This document shows positions 10,034 to 18,257 of a DNA stretch of 64,000 bases, piece by piece. The stretch's first letter is position 1, and each line of letters starts with the position of its first letter. This stretch comes from Persicobacter psychrovividus (GTDB lineage Bacteria; Bacteroidota; Bacteroidia; Cytophagales; Cyclobacteriaceae), in assembly GCF_036492425.1 (NCBI RefSeq), contig NZ_AP025294.1, forward strand, positions 186,001 through 250,000. The letters are read 5' to 3'. Position numbers and translations under genes: made by a program. Under the pieces are notes generated by a model. It had not been told where the DNA came from. It made no database searches and saw only the letters and a list, made by a program, of their open reading frames with translations.

Positions 10034-11233
10034 CTATTTTTCAAGCGGGAGCACAAACTTCTCCCCATCCCATTGAACCTCAACAAAAACATCCGGATTA
10101 TCCTCAACATAGGCGATTATGGTGGTGCCGTGCTGGGGAAGCTTTAATCTATACGAAAATCGTTTGTTTTCCGAAAGGCTTCTTAAGGAGCTAGATACCT
10201 CTTCATAAGGAAAAACAGGTTGTATTTCCCAACAGTCGGTGGTTCTGTTAAAAGCATAAAAGCCATTTAAAAGTAGACCTTCATAATTTCGAGAGCCTAT
10301 CTGTTCCACCGCAATAATATCAATGTTGTCCACTCGATTCTTGAAAAGGACGCATTGTCCCGAGTCAGAAAAAGTTATATAACCATTTTTAGCATCAAAT
10401 TTATTGATCAAATCAAGTCGACTTTTTTCGCTTTCAGTCCTGGAAGGGACCAGAAAAAGTTGCCTTGAATTCAATAAAGAGAAATAGTCTTTAATACTTA
10501 ATTTGGGTTTCGCCTGAAGATGTTTCTGCCAACTATATTCAGGCCTTAATTCTTGATTATTAATACTTCCTGATACCGACAGCTGCTCTCCGGTTAACAC
10601 ATAGTTTCGTCGGAAAAACTCTTGTTCCAAATGGTTAGAGTCTAGTAAGAACAGAGCAGGGCTACCCGTCCTATCCATTTCAAAGAATCCATAAAATGAA
10701 TCAACAATGGTTATTTCATCGGTCTCATTTAATTCAATAAGGTAATTTTTATAATCAGACTTATGGTCAATAATGTCCTGACCATAATAAGCTTTCAAAA
10801 AGGCCTGAAAACTATCCGGATAATTATCCGAGCAATAATCAAAACCTCTAAATACTCTTTGAGTAATATCCACCAAATCCCTTTTGTCCCACTCATAAAA
10901 AAGCGTTAGTTCCTGTTCAGGAACATCAAACAGGTCCTGATTAGAAACACTAACAACTACATAGGAATTAGGAAGTGCTGTCAAAATCTTTATTTGAAAA
11001 AACAATCCGGTACCCGCAATATAAGTTTCAAAGAAAGAAGAGGGAGTTGTTTCTGAAGAAAATTGAACAAAATCCTCAGAATGAGTAATATCAGTTCCAA
11101 TATAATGGGTGATCGTATCTGGCAAATGCTTCATCAGCTCAACCAAATTATATTTAACTTCCTGCCCATGGACAACACTGATCCTGAGCAGAATCAATAA
11201 TACAGCTATACTAATTTTTCTTATAAGTGACAT
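10034..11233 (-). CDS. exported protein, divergent partner of the peptidase (unit A3)
   Basis: This 399-aa protein starts at the ATG at 11233, where a signal peptide begins (basic start, long Ile/Leu core, cleavage after 'VVHG'). The start overlaps the peptidase gene by 23 bases. The protein is only distantly similar to the A1/A2 partners through most of its length: shared layout includes 'LPDT' near the N-terminus, 'DYFSLL', 'DAKNGY' and 'GQCVLFK'. The last ~37 residues, from 'YRLKLPQHGTTI' on, become identical. That abrupt switch points to recombination within the last ~110 bp. Function is unknown; a cognate immunity or accessory role is inferred from its pairing with the most divergent peptidase tail. 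Confidence 0.75.
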   Translation of the reverse strand: MSLIRKISIAVLLILLRISVVHGQEVKYNLVELMKHLPDTITHYIGTDITHSEDFVQFSSETTPSSFFETYIAGTGLFFQIKILTALPNSYVVVSVSNQDLFDVPEQELTLFYEWDKRDLVDITQRVFRGFDYCSDNYPDSFQAFLKAYYGQDIIDHKSDYKNYLIELNETDEITIVDSFYGFFEMDRTGSPALFLLDSNHLEQEFFRRNYVLTGEQLSVSGSINNQELRPEYSWQKHLQAKPKLSIKDYFSLLNSRQLFLVPSRTESEKSRLDLINKFDAKNGYITFSDSGQCVLFKNRVDNIDIIAVEQIGSRNYEGLLLNGFYAFNRTTDCWEIQPVFPYEEVSSSLRSLSENKRFSYRLKLPQHGTTIIAYVEDNPDVFVEVQWDGEKFVLPLEK

Positions 11234-13304
11234 AATAAAATACGAATCTTCTATTGCTTTTAAGTTTACTTTCATTGACCATTTCCCATTTTATTAATTG
11301 AGAATCGCCTCTTTTTTCTTCAGGTGTCAAATTTTGAGCAGCTTCCGCCGTAAAGTCACGCTTTGTTAAATCCACCTCATTTTTATTATAAATTGGCTCA
11401 TTCTTATATTCATAATCACTCCTACTCCCGGGCATATTTTTACCTTTAAATAAATCTCCGGATTCACCATAACGGTAGTCCTCTGCATGCCCACCGTAAG
11501 GATCATCCACTATTAACCCTTCTGATGTAATAGACTGAACTGAAACAATATGACTACCTTTAACTCCCCCTTTATGATTCACACTAAGCACCACTGCACC
11601 TCCGGCATCAAGGGTTTCTTTAATATCCTGTTTATGCTTTGCCGTGAATGGTTTTTTCCCAAGATATTTTCTATCTGGAGAAAAGGCCCCTTCATTTTGA
11701 TAATCCTGATTATTAATCTCCTCAGGAACAACATCCATAAAGTCAGTACTAAATATATATTTTCTTTTCTCTGTTTCCCCTTCTCTTAAATATAAATAAA
11801 AATCAATCAAGTCTTCCATTTGACCATGATCTTTAAAAATCTTGGCCAAATCACTTTCTTTCCCTATTAAACCCTCGTTCCCTCCTCTTAGCCTTTTATA
11901 AGAATCCTGATTTTTATTACCCGCAGCGGTCGTTATCGCCATAAAATACGCTTCTGCCTTCGATTTCCACAAGTTTACCAAATTTGGATGCTCTATCCCT
12001 TCCACCAGTTTAGCCTCTATGGCCGTTATCACATCGGAACGGCTATTGCCTAATTTCTCCAAAGTCATGGCCATGGCGGTCACATTACAGGTAGCTTCCG
12101 GGATTGATAGGTTATCACTTTGCGTTCTGTATTGTGGAACACCCAGGTGAGAATTCCAATCAATGTTACTATGCCGAGAGCCTCCAACAGAGCGCTGGGG
12201 TTCTTCAGCAGCAGTCTGATCCAGGGTGGGTGCATTAAGGTCACCTGCCAATCGGGCTTCCAACTGTTGCGGATTATTTTCCCTTGAAGGGGAAATGGAC
12301 TCATTTTGGTTAGCCTCAACTACTGCAGTAGGCTCCTCCGAAACTGTATCTACTTCTTCGACCGGCTTAAATTCAGTGATTTCAATAAACCCTCTTACTA
12401 TTCCAGTAAGTTCATGCGGTACAAAAGTTCCCTTGGCAATATCATCTGCTTCAGAAAAAGAAGGATTTCTATCTAAATTAGCGATCACCGGATATACTGG
12501 CGGATCCTTTGCTATATTCTCACTGAATTGTTCTATTTGATACAGCATTCCCTGTACAAAAGAAATTTTATCCGCTCCCGTTTTGGATTTAGCGGTTTCC
12601 AGCTGATCTTCCAGGTACTTTTTCAGCTTCTCCATCGTATCTCTTCGGCTTATCGCTGCTCCTGTAGCCAGATTTGCAGAAGCATCCTTTATCCAACCCA
12701 ATGACTCTTCACCATCAACATATTTAATCTGAGCATAATCCCCCTCGGTGGAAGTAAAGGACTGCAAAATTTGGTAATCGCAATTATCTTCTAACTTATC
12801 ATTGCCCTCTTTTTCACCCGGCGCGGACAATAGATCAACATCATTGTATAAAACTTTATAATTAGCTGAATCTGACGAGGTATCAGATTTTACTCCATTA
12901 GATTTTGAAGTCCACCATAGCTGAGTGCTATCGGCAACACTTTCAACTTTGATGTATTTTCCGTTTGCTGAAGTTTCGATCACCTTCACCGCAGACCATT
13001 GTGGAATTTTAGATCCTGTTGAAGTAAAGTTGTTTTCCGCAGACCTAATAATGGCATTTTTATCAAAAATATAGTAAACGACCGGGGACGATTCTGATAC
13101 AGTATCTGATTCTTCGGAACAAATAGCTGCCGTTTCAGTGGTCAACTCATTATACCATGCACCAATTTTGCCATTTGATGTTGAGTTTAACAATTCTGAA
13201 TCAATAGGCGCATAATTGGTAACTTGTTTCTGTTGGTTATTTTTTTGGCGCTGATTGCGATTATAATCAGGGCCAACTTGGCGATCTGGGCTTCTGGTCC
13301 TCAT
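11211..13304 (-). CDS. SH3-domain protein with C-terminal C39-like cysteine peptidase (unit A3)
   Basis: This 697-aa third copy has small changes near the N-terminus ('TTETAAICSEESD') and is otherwise conserved to about residue 455. The C-terminal part is the most divergent of the three: 'REGETEKRKYIF', 'SVNHKGGVKGSHIVSV' around the catalytic His, and a different last 40 residues. Catalytic Cys, His and Asp-Pro motifs are kept. The linked exported protein is also the most divergent, so head, tail and partner vary together. This is the only array A unit whose ATPase reads through intact. Confidence 0.8.
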   Translation of the reverse strand: MRTRSPDRQVGPDYNRNQRQKNNQQKQVTNYAPIDSELLNSTSNGKIGAWYNELTTETAAICSEESDTVSESSPVVYYIFDKNAIIRSAENNFTSTGSKIPQWSAVKVIETSANGKYIKVESVADSTQLWWTSKSNGVKSDTSSDSANYKVLYNDVDLLSAPGEKEGNDKLEDNCDYQILQSFTSTEGDYAQIKYVDGEESLGWIKDASANLATGAAISRRDTMEKLKKYLEDQLETAKSKTGADKISFVQGMLYQIEQFSENIAKDPPVYPVIANLDRNPSFSEADDIAKGTFVPHELTGIVRGFIEITEFKPVEEVDTVSEEPTAVVEANQNESISPSRENNPQQLEARLAGDLNAPTLDQTAAEEPQRSVGGSRHSNIDWNSHLGVPQYRTQSDNLSIPEATCNVTAMAMTLEKLGNSRSDVITAIEAKLVEGIEHPNLVNLWKSKAEAYFMAITTAAGNKNQDSYKRLRGGNEGLIGKESDLAKIFKDHGQMEDLIDFYLYLREGETEKRKYIFSTDFMDVVPEEINNQDYQNEGAFSPDRKYLGKKPFTAKHKQDIKETLDAGGAVVLSVNHKGGVKGSHIVSVQSITSEGLIVDDPYGGHAEDYRYGESGDLFKGKNMPGSRSDYEYKNEPIYNKNEVDLTKRDFTAEAAQNLTPEEKRGDSQLIKWEMVNESKLKSNRRFVFYYVTYKKN

Positions 13305-13394
13305 TTATTTAAAGTTTAGTTTAAATATATCATTTTTATAACTAAATATGTGACTTAAAATTAATTTAAGATAAATTTATTATTTTCTATATCA
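13305..13394. promoter_or_regulatory. divergent promoter region, unit A3
   Basis: This 90-bp AT-rich divergent spacer is the third near-identical copy of the one at 3629-3717. Its conservation despite divergence of the coding ends suggests that expression of the peptidase and ATPase is controlled alike in all units. Confidence 0.45.
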
Positions 13395-14714
13395 ATGATT
13401 GCTGAAGAAATAAAGGTGTTGATAAACCATCTCACTGAGTGCTTTGCTTCAAAGGAAGAGGTAAACGACAGTAGCCTACTGTTAGGGATGTCAAAAGAGG
13501 CAATCCTTGATATCTTTAACCGATCGAACTTTAAAAGTTGCTTGCCATTTAAAGTTAACCCTATTGAATATTTTGTACTAATTAGTGCCACTGCTCCTTT
13601 CCTCGTTCCCAATACTTATGATCCTCTAAATAGGATGAGGCAAACCAATGGAGCCCTTTCCAGTGTGATTGGTGGAATAAATAAAGGAGAAAGCCCCATA
13701 TTCTACCCGACCATTGATAGCATTCTTTTTTTGCTTATTGGTGCATCCTTAGAGGAACGCTTAGATCTGTTCCCCCTCTTCAAGCCCACCAATCCCTTAT
13801 TCCGACATAATCTGCTACAACTTTCACCACTCAATCCCAGGGAGTCACCCACAAGCCGGCAAATATATCCCACTGCGGAGCTAATGGCCATGCTACAAGG
13901 TGAAGAATTCGAACCGGAATATTCTACCAACTTTCCGGCTTCAAGAATCCAAACCAAAATGGCGTGGGAAGATTTGGTATTGCCACATCATGCGCAGGAA
14001 AGCCTGGAAGAATTGTTTATGTGGATGGAGCATGGGAAAAAACTAATGGCACACTCACAATTGTTGAAAAAAATGAAGCCAGGATATAAAGTGCTTTTTT
14101 ATGGTCCTTCCGGCACTGGTAAATCCCTGACGGCTTCGCTGATTGGCAAGACTTTTAACTTACCAGTATATCGGGTGGATCTGAGTATGGTAGTTTCCAA
14201 ATGGGTGGGTGAGACAGAGAAAAATCTCAAGCAACTTTTTGACATTGCCGAAGACAAAAACTGGATTCTATTTTTTGATGAGGCTGATGCTATTTTTGGT
14301 AAACGCTCACAGACCAACAGCTCAAATGATAAATATGCCAATCAGGAAGTGTCTTACCTTTTGCAGCGTATTGAGGATTTCCCAGCACTGGTAATTTTGG
14401 CCTCCAACTTCAAAGGTAACATCGATACGGCTTTCAACCGTCGATTTCAGTCCATCATTCACTTTTCTATGCCAGATGAAGAGATGCGTTATACGCTTTG
14501 GCAAAAAGCTTTCCCAAAAGAGTTCAAGCTTCATGATGAAATAGACCTTTGGCAAATTGCGAGCAATTACGAATTAGCTGGTGGTGCCATTAACAATATT
14601 GTTAGATTTTGCATCCTTAAGGCCTTTGCTGAAAATATAGAAATTATCAATGCTAATGATCTTCATTATGCGATTGTAAAAGAGTTTAAGAAGAGTGGGA
14701 AAATGGTGAAGTGA
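13395..14714 (+). CDS. AAA+ ATPase, eCIS Afp15-like family (unit A3, intact)
   Basis: This 439-aa single-domain AAA+ protein has an N-terminal helical domain (about 1-185) and then the ATPase core: Walker A 'GPSGTGKS' at 237-244, 'SKWVGETEKNL', Walker B 'WILFFDEADAIFGKRS' with Asp295-Glu296, 'NDKYANQEVSYLLQRIE', sensor 'ILASNFKGNID' and 'FNRRFQ'. These signatures match the ATPases found in extracellular contractile injection clusters (Afp15/PVC15-like). It is a paralogue of the 50957-52276 product. In this copy the codon before the Phe-Phe-Asp-Glu is CTA, which breaks the T run that is frameshifted in A1 and A2. It is likely a cytoplasmic remodelling or loading ATPase for the divergently encoded peptidase protein. 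Confidence 0.85.
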   Translation: MIAEEIKVLINHLTECFASKEEVNDSSLLLGMSKEAILDIFNRSNFKSCLPFKVNPIEYFVLISATAPFLVPNTYDPLNRMRQTNGALSSVIGGINKGESPIFYPTIDSILFLLIGASLEERLDLFPLFKPTNPLFRHNLLQLSPLNPRESPTSRQIYPTAELMAMLQGEEFEPEYSTNFPASRIQTKMAWEDLVLPHHAQESLEELFMWMEHGKKLMAHSQLLKKMKPGYKVLFYGPSGTGKSLTASLIGKTFNLPVYRVDLSMVVSKWVGETEKNLKQLFDIAEDKNWILFFDEADAIFGKRSQTNSSNDKYANQEVSYLLQRIEDFPALVILASNFKGNIDTAFNRRFQSIIHFSMPDEEMRYTLWQKAFPKEFKLHDEIDLWQIASNYELAGGAINNIVRFCILKAFAENIEIINANDLHYAIVKEFKKSGKMVK

Positions 14715-14827
14715 GGTAAAGGGTGAGCGAACACAATACTGGTCTTAGAAAAGATTCAAAGACCAGTTTTGTGGACTATATTGGGCAATTTGACCCCACG
14801 CAAAAATACCAACGATTCCTATTTTGA

Positions 14828-14843
14828 TTGATATTAGTATCAT
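14828..14843. promoter_or_regulatory. inverted repeat upstream of WG gene (variant copy)
   Basis: The sequence is TTGATATTAGTATCAT, an imperfect form of the TTGATA-TTAG-TATCAA inverted repeat that precedes every other WG-repeat gene at the same distance (~42 bp from the start codon). It could be an operator or part of the promoter. Confidence 0.4.
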
Positions 14844-14885
14844 TAGTTGATGAAAATTTATATTTTTACCTTAAATTATATCAAC

Positions 14886-16325
14886 ATGAATCGCTACCTA
14901 TTTTTCCTTATTTTTTGTATCAATATGATCACCAACACGATGGCACAAAAGCTGAATGCTTCAGTTTACCGTTCGGAATCCAGATACCTTGCAAATTTTG
15001 AACTGGCCGATGATGTCTTGGTGCCTTACCGTGTGGGCGAGCTGTTTGGCTATATGAATAAAGATAAGGAACTTGTGATTGAACCCCAATGGCAGGATGC
15101 CTTTCCCTTCCGACATGGAGTGGCGGCAGTGGGTAAACATTTCTATAAAAAAGGAGCATACGAAGTCGATACCACTACCCTTTATGCCCTGATCAATACC
15201 CAAGGGGAACTTTTGACGGATTATAGTTACCGTACCATTAAGCCATTTGATGCCAATGGATTAGGTAAAACTAAACACATCAGTGGCTATTGGGGCGCCC
15301 TGAACACCAAGGGGGAAGAGCAGATTCCGATGGGTTTTAAAGAAATATATTATCAACAAACCGGTATTTACAAAGTCAAATACGATGGTAAGGCGAGCTT
15401 CATTGATAAAAATGCCAAGGTGGTTTTCCCTATTGAATATGATGATGTGTCTCTTTGCCGTGATTTGGATAGCTATATGGTTGAAAAAGACGGCAAACAA
15501 GCCTATTATGATGCGGACTTTAAGCCTATCACGGGCTTTGACTATAAGGCTAATCGCTTAGATGCCGGCTTTATGTTTGGCATGGCACGTGTGCATAAAG
15601 GAGATCAAACTATGATCATCAATAAAAAAGGAGAGGTGTTGGTCAATATCACCGAAATGGGTTATGAAAGGTGTGGCATATTAGCTAAAGATTTTATTGT
15701 TGTATCTATTAAACACCCTGATCCCAAAAATTTTGAAGATCATTATAAAACCTATAAGGGGATTATGAGGGCTTCTACTAAGGAGCTTATTATTGATCCT
15801 AAAAAAATGGAATATTATTCGATAGGCACATTATATACAGAAGATGTAGCCCCCCCTCTTTTCATTTTCATTAATACCGATTATATGTTGGGTGATTCTC
15901 GTAGAAAAATTGGACTTATGGATACTGAAGGAAAGATTGTCCTTCCTGCGGTCTATGATTTAATTACCTCTACTTATTTAAATAATGGAATTTTTTTATT
16001 AGAGAATAAATACGGTCCTTACTCTTATGATAATTACTTTTATGATTCAAAATCTTTAGAAAAAATTGGCCCAATTAAAGGCGGAGTACATGCTTTATCC
16101 ATGCCCTCTGATATCGGGCTAACGGTTTTCGTGCAAACAATAATGGATGGTGATGAAAAATATAGTGGTATCATTGGGCTTGATGGTAAGGAAATGATAC
16201 CCCCGAAATATGATCGATTCAAAGGATTTGATGAGCAAGTTTTTGCATCAGAAGGTATATTTTACGTGGTGCACAATGGATTGAAATTTTATGTGGATGC
16301 TTTTGGCTATGAATACAAAAAATAA
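14886..16325 (+). CDS. exported WG-repeat protein (variant a)
   Basis: This ~480-aa protein has a type I signal peptide cleaved after 'TMA'; the ATG at 14886 begins this signal. It contains several WG-type beta units of the form G-x-hydrophobic-D/N-x-x-G-x-hydrophobic-x-x-P. Examples are 'GYMNKDKELVIEPQW', 'WGALNTKGEEQIPMGF', 'SFIDKNAKVVFPIEYD' and 'GLMDTEGKIVLPAVYD'. It is the first member of array B and has a C-terminal third not found in the others ('NKYGPYSYDNYFYDSKS', 'TIMDGDEKYSGIIGLDG'). It is convergent with a fragment of the C-terminal cassette and shares a terminator with it. It is likely periplasmic or surface exposed. Its role is unknown; it may be a cognate binding or immunity partner of the convergent cassette. 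Confidence 0.75.
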   Translation: MNRYLFFLIFCINMITNTMAQKLNASVYRSESRYLANFELADDVLVPYRVGELFGYMNKDKELVIEPQWQDAFPFRHGVAAVGKHFYKKGAYEVDTTTLYALINTQGELLTDYSYRTIKPFDANGLGKTKHISGYWGALNTKGEEQIPMGFKEIYYQQTGIYKVKYDGKASFIDKNAKVVFPIEYDDVSLCRDLDSYMVEKDGKQAYYDADFKPITGFDYKANRLDAGFMFGMARVHKGDQTMIINKKGEVLVNITEMGYERCGILAKDFIVVSIKHPDPKNFEDHYKTYKGIMRASTKELIIDPKKMEYYSIGTLYTEDVAPPLFIFINTDYMLGDSRRKIGLMDTEGKIVLPAVYDLITSTYLNNGIFLLENKYGPYSYDNYFYDSKSLEKIGPIKGGVHALSMPSDIGLTVFVQTIMDGDEKYSGIIGLDGKEMIPPKYDRFKGFDEQVFASEGIFYVVHNGLKFYVDAFGYEYKK

Positions 16326-16349
16326 GGACTATAAAAGTATGTCCTTATT
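16321..16349. terminator. bidirectional hairpin terminator between WG gene and cassette
   Basis: AATAAGGAC and GTCCTTATT form a 9-bp stem around an 11-base loop, with A/T-rich flanks on both sides. The stem includes the WG stop codon and lies at the stop of the convergent cassette, so one hairpin ends both transcripts. The same hairpin occurs at 25853-25881 and 48354-48382. Confidence 0.7.
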
Positions 16350-16522
16350 TAAAGAGCTCTTCTTCAAATATTTGATGCATAAATTTAGGAATGTCCGATT
16401 TAGGGAATTTATGGGTCAGAATGATATTTAATATGTGGCTTACTTTGGATAGGAAAACCTCTCGAATATCGATATGATAGACTAATCCGCCATGAACATC
16501 CCCAAAAAGTTTGGCTTTGAGG
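16345..16522 (-). pseudogene. 3' fragment of the C-terminal cassette
   Basis: About 59 codons match the last residues of the 856-aa protein ('LKAKLFGDVHGGLVYHI' to 'FEEELFK'). Homology stops abruptly at 16522, followed by 'ctatcttgttg'. The same break occurs in the fragment at 43677-43854, so both descend from one deletion event. The fragment has its own substitutions ('LSKVSHILNIILTHKF') and therefore preserves a third sequence variant of the tail. Confidence 0.75.
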
Positions 16523-16582
16523 CTATCTTGTTGAAAATTTATAATTATGTTGATCAAATACGTGATTTGTAATGCCGTAGGG

Positions 16583-16614
16583 CGTTGCATGCAACGTCCG
16601 TACCGAAAGGTACA
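16583..16614. repeat. REP-like palindromic element (copy 1, degenerate)
   Basis: CGTTGCATGCAACG palindrome is followed by the hairpin GTACCGAAAGGTAC (5-bp stem, GAAA loop). This copy lacks one base of the 20-bp GGACGTTGCATGCAACGTCC palindrome found in the other five copies. It lies at the start of a ~190-bp conserved block that ends at the WG gene. Confidence 0.7.
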
Positions 16615-16747
16615 AAAATATTCGACAGCCAAGATTCGATCTACCCAAAAAACCTCAAGCCAATGACATCGGGTCAGCCCTTTCCGTTTAGTCAGCTTGT
16701 TCATGTGCTTTTACCCCACGCAAAAATACCAACGATTCCTATTTTGA

Positions 16748-16763
16748 TTGATATTAGTATCAA
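16748..16763. promoter_or_regulatory. inverted repeat TTGATA-TTAG-TATCAA upstream of WG gene
   Basis: This perfect 6-bp inverted repeat with a 4-base spacer sits 42 bp before the ATG at 16806, followed by AT-rich sequence (TTTATATTTTTAC) that could be the -7 region. It is a candidate operator or activator site. Confidence 0.45.
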
Positions 16764-16805
16764 TAGTTGATTAAAATTTATATTTTTACTTTAAATCACA
16801 TCAAC

Positions 16806-18239
16806 ATGAAACGTCACCTATTATTCTTTATTTTTTGTATCAATATGATCACCAACGCTATGGCACAAAAGCTGAATGCTTCGGTTTACCGTTCGGAATC
16901 CAGATACCTTGCAAATTTTGAACTGGCCGATGATGTCTTGGTGCCTTACCGTGTGGGCGAGCTGTTTGGCTATATGAATAAAGATAAAGAGCTGGTGATT
17001 GAACCCCAATGGAAGGATGCCTTTCCCTTCCGACATGGAGTGGCGGCAGTGGGTAAACATTTCTATAAAAAAGGAGCATACGAGGTTGATACCACTACCC
17101 TTTATGCGCTGATCAATACCCAAGGGGAACTTTTGACGGATTATAGTTATTGGCAGATTATGCCAGCGGATGACAATCATTTGGCGGAAGCATTGCATAT
17201 GAGTGGCTATTGGGGCGCCCTGAACACCATGGGGGAAGAGCAGATTCCGATGGGTTTTAAGCGAATATATTATCAACAGAGCGGGATTTATAAAGTCAAG
17301 TATGATGGTAAGGCGGGCTTCATTGATAAAAATGCCAAGGTGGTTTTCCCTATTGAATATGATGATGTATCCCTTTGCCGTGATTTGGATAGCTATATGG
17401 TTGAAAAAGACGGCAAACAAGCCTATTATGATGCGGACTTTAAGCCTATCACTGGCTTTGACTATAAGGCCAATCGCTTAGATGCTGGCTTTATGTTTGG
17501 CATGGCACGTGTGCATAAAGGAGATCAAACCATGATCATCAATAAAAAAGGAGAGGTGTTGGTTAATATCACCGAAATGGGTTATGAGAGCTGCTCGATT
17601 TTAGCCCATGATTTCATTTCTATTGATTTAGCGCATCCTGATCCAAAAGATTTTATTGATCAGTATAAGAGGTTTACCGGAATGATGAGGGCATCTACCA
17701 AGGAGCTTATTGTTGACCCTAAAGAAATGGGATATTACTCTATTTCGACATTATATACCGAAGATGTAGCTCCTCCTCTTTTCATTTTCATTAATACCGA
17801 TTATATGTTGGGTGATTCTCGTAGAAGAATTGGACTTATGGATACTGAAGGGAAGATTATCCTTCCTGCGGACTATTATTTAATTAGATCTACTTATGCA
17901 AATAATGGTATATTTTTATTAGATGGTGAAAAAGGAGGAGTATCATCTTATTTATTTAATAGTATTACTTTAAAAAGAACAGAACCAATACCTGGTTGGT
18001 TGTTTAGGTTGTCAATGCCCTTTAATACTGGTTTAATTTTACTTAGTTATCTGGTAAAACATAAAGACAAGGAATATTATGGATTAGTGGATCTTGAGGG
18101 AAAGGTAATTATACCTCCCAAATATGATCGTTTTAAAGGCTTTGATGAACAATATTTTGCAACAGAAGGCATTTACCATGTGGTACACCATGATCAAAAA
18201 TTTTATATTGATGCTTTTGGCTATGAATACAAAAGGTAA
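16806..18239 (+). CDS. exported WG-repeat protein (variant c)
   Basis: This ~477-aa protein has signal peptide 'MKRHLLFFIFCINMITNAMA'. It has the same WG-type core as its paralogues but differs in three blocks. These are 'WQIMPADDNHLAEALHMSGY' near residue 115, 'SCSILAHDFISIDLAHPDP' near 262, and the C-terminal block 'DGEKGGVSSYLFNSITLKR' to 'LLSYLVKHKDKEYYGLVD'. Variant c is also present at 29508, 34602, 42225 and 46925. In each unit with a scorable cassette it sits opposite a cassette carrying the 'SILKGLVRDFIEYLS' tail variant, which suggests that WG and cassette variants travel together. A weak hairpin (TAAGAAC / GCTCTTA) follows. Confidence 0.75.
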   Translation: MKRHLLFFIFCINMITNAMAQKLNASVYRSESRYLANFELADDVLVPYRVGELFGYMNKDKELVIEPQWKDAFPFRHGVAAVGKHFYKKGAYEVDTTTLYALINTQGELLTDYSYWQIMPADDNHLAEALHMSGYWGALNTMGEEQIPMGFKRIYYQQSGIYKVKYDGKAGFIDKNAKVVFPIEYDDVSLCRDLDSYMVEKDGKQAYYDADFKPITGFDYKANRLDAGFMFGMARVHKGDQTMIINKKGEVLVNITEMGYESCSILAHDFISIDLAHPDPKDFIDQYKRFTGMMRASTKELIVDPKEMGYYSISTLYTEDVAPPLFIFINTDYMLGDSRRRIGLMDTEGKIILPADYYLIRSTYANNGIFLLDGEKGGVSSYLFNSITLKRTEPIPGWLFRLSMPFNTGLILLSYLVKHKDKEYYGLVDLEGKVIIPPKYDRFKGFDEQYFATEGIYHVVHHDQKFYIDAFGYEYKR

Positions 18240-18257
18240 GAACGATAAAGTAAGCTC

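Larger units (their letters stand above)
259..14756. repeat. array A: three tandem ~4.9-kb gene units
   Basis: Three head-to-tail units begin at about 259, 5140 and 10034. Each carries, in the same order, an exported protein gene (minus), an SH3/C39-peptidase gene (minus) and a divergent AAA+ ATPase gene (plus). The ~100-bp linkers after the ATPases (5037-5139 and 9931-10033) are almost identical. The third linker diverges after about 14756, where array B begins. Large parts of the units are identical at the base level, while defined segments are clearly different, so the units have been amplified and then diversified or recombined locally. Confidence 0.9.

Noticed and set aside
16523-16704. 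~78-aa minus-strand ORFs over the boundary block ('MNKLTKRKG', 'FRYGRCMQRP')
   Set aside because: They read through the REP-like palindromes and hairpin; the translation reflects the DNA repeat, not a conserved protein.
16960-17420. Long minus-strand frames opposite the WG genes
   Set aside because: They are antisense shadows, repeated in every copy only because the WG gene is repeated; no signal or domain supports them.
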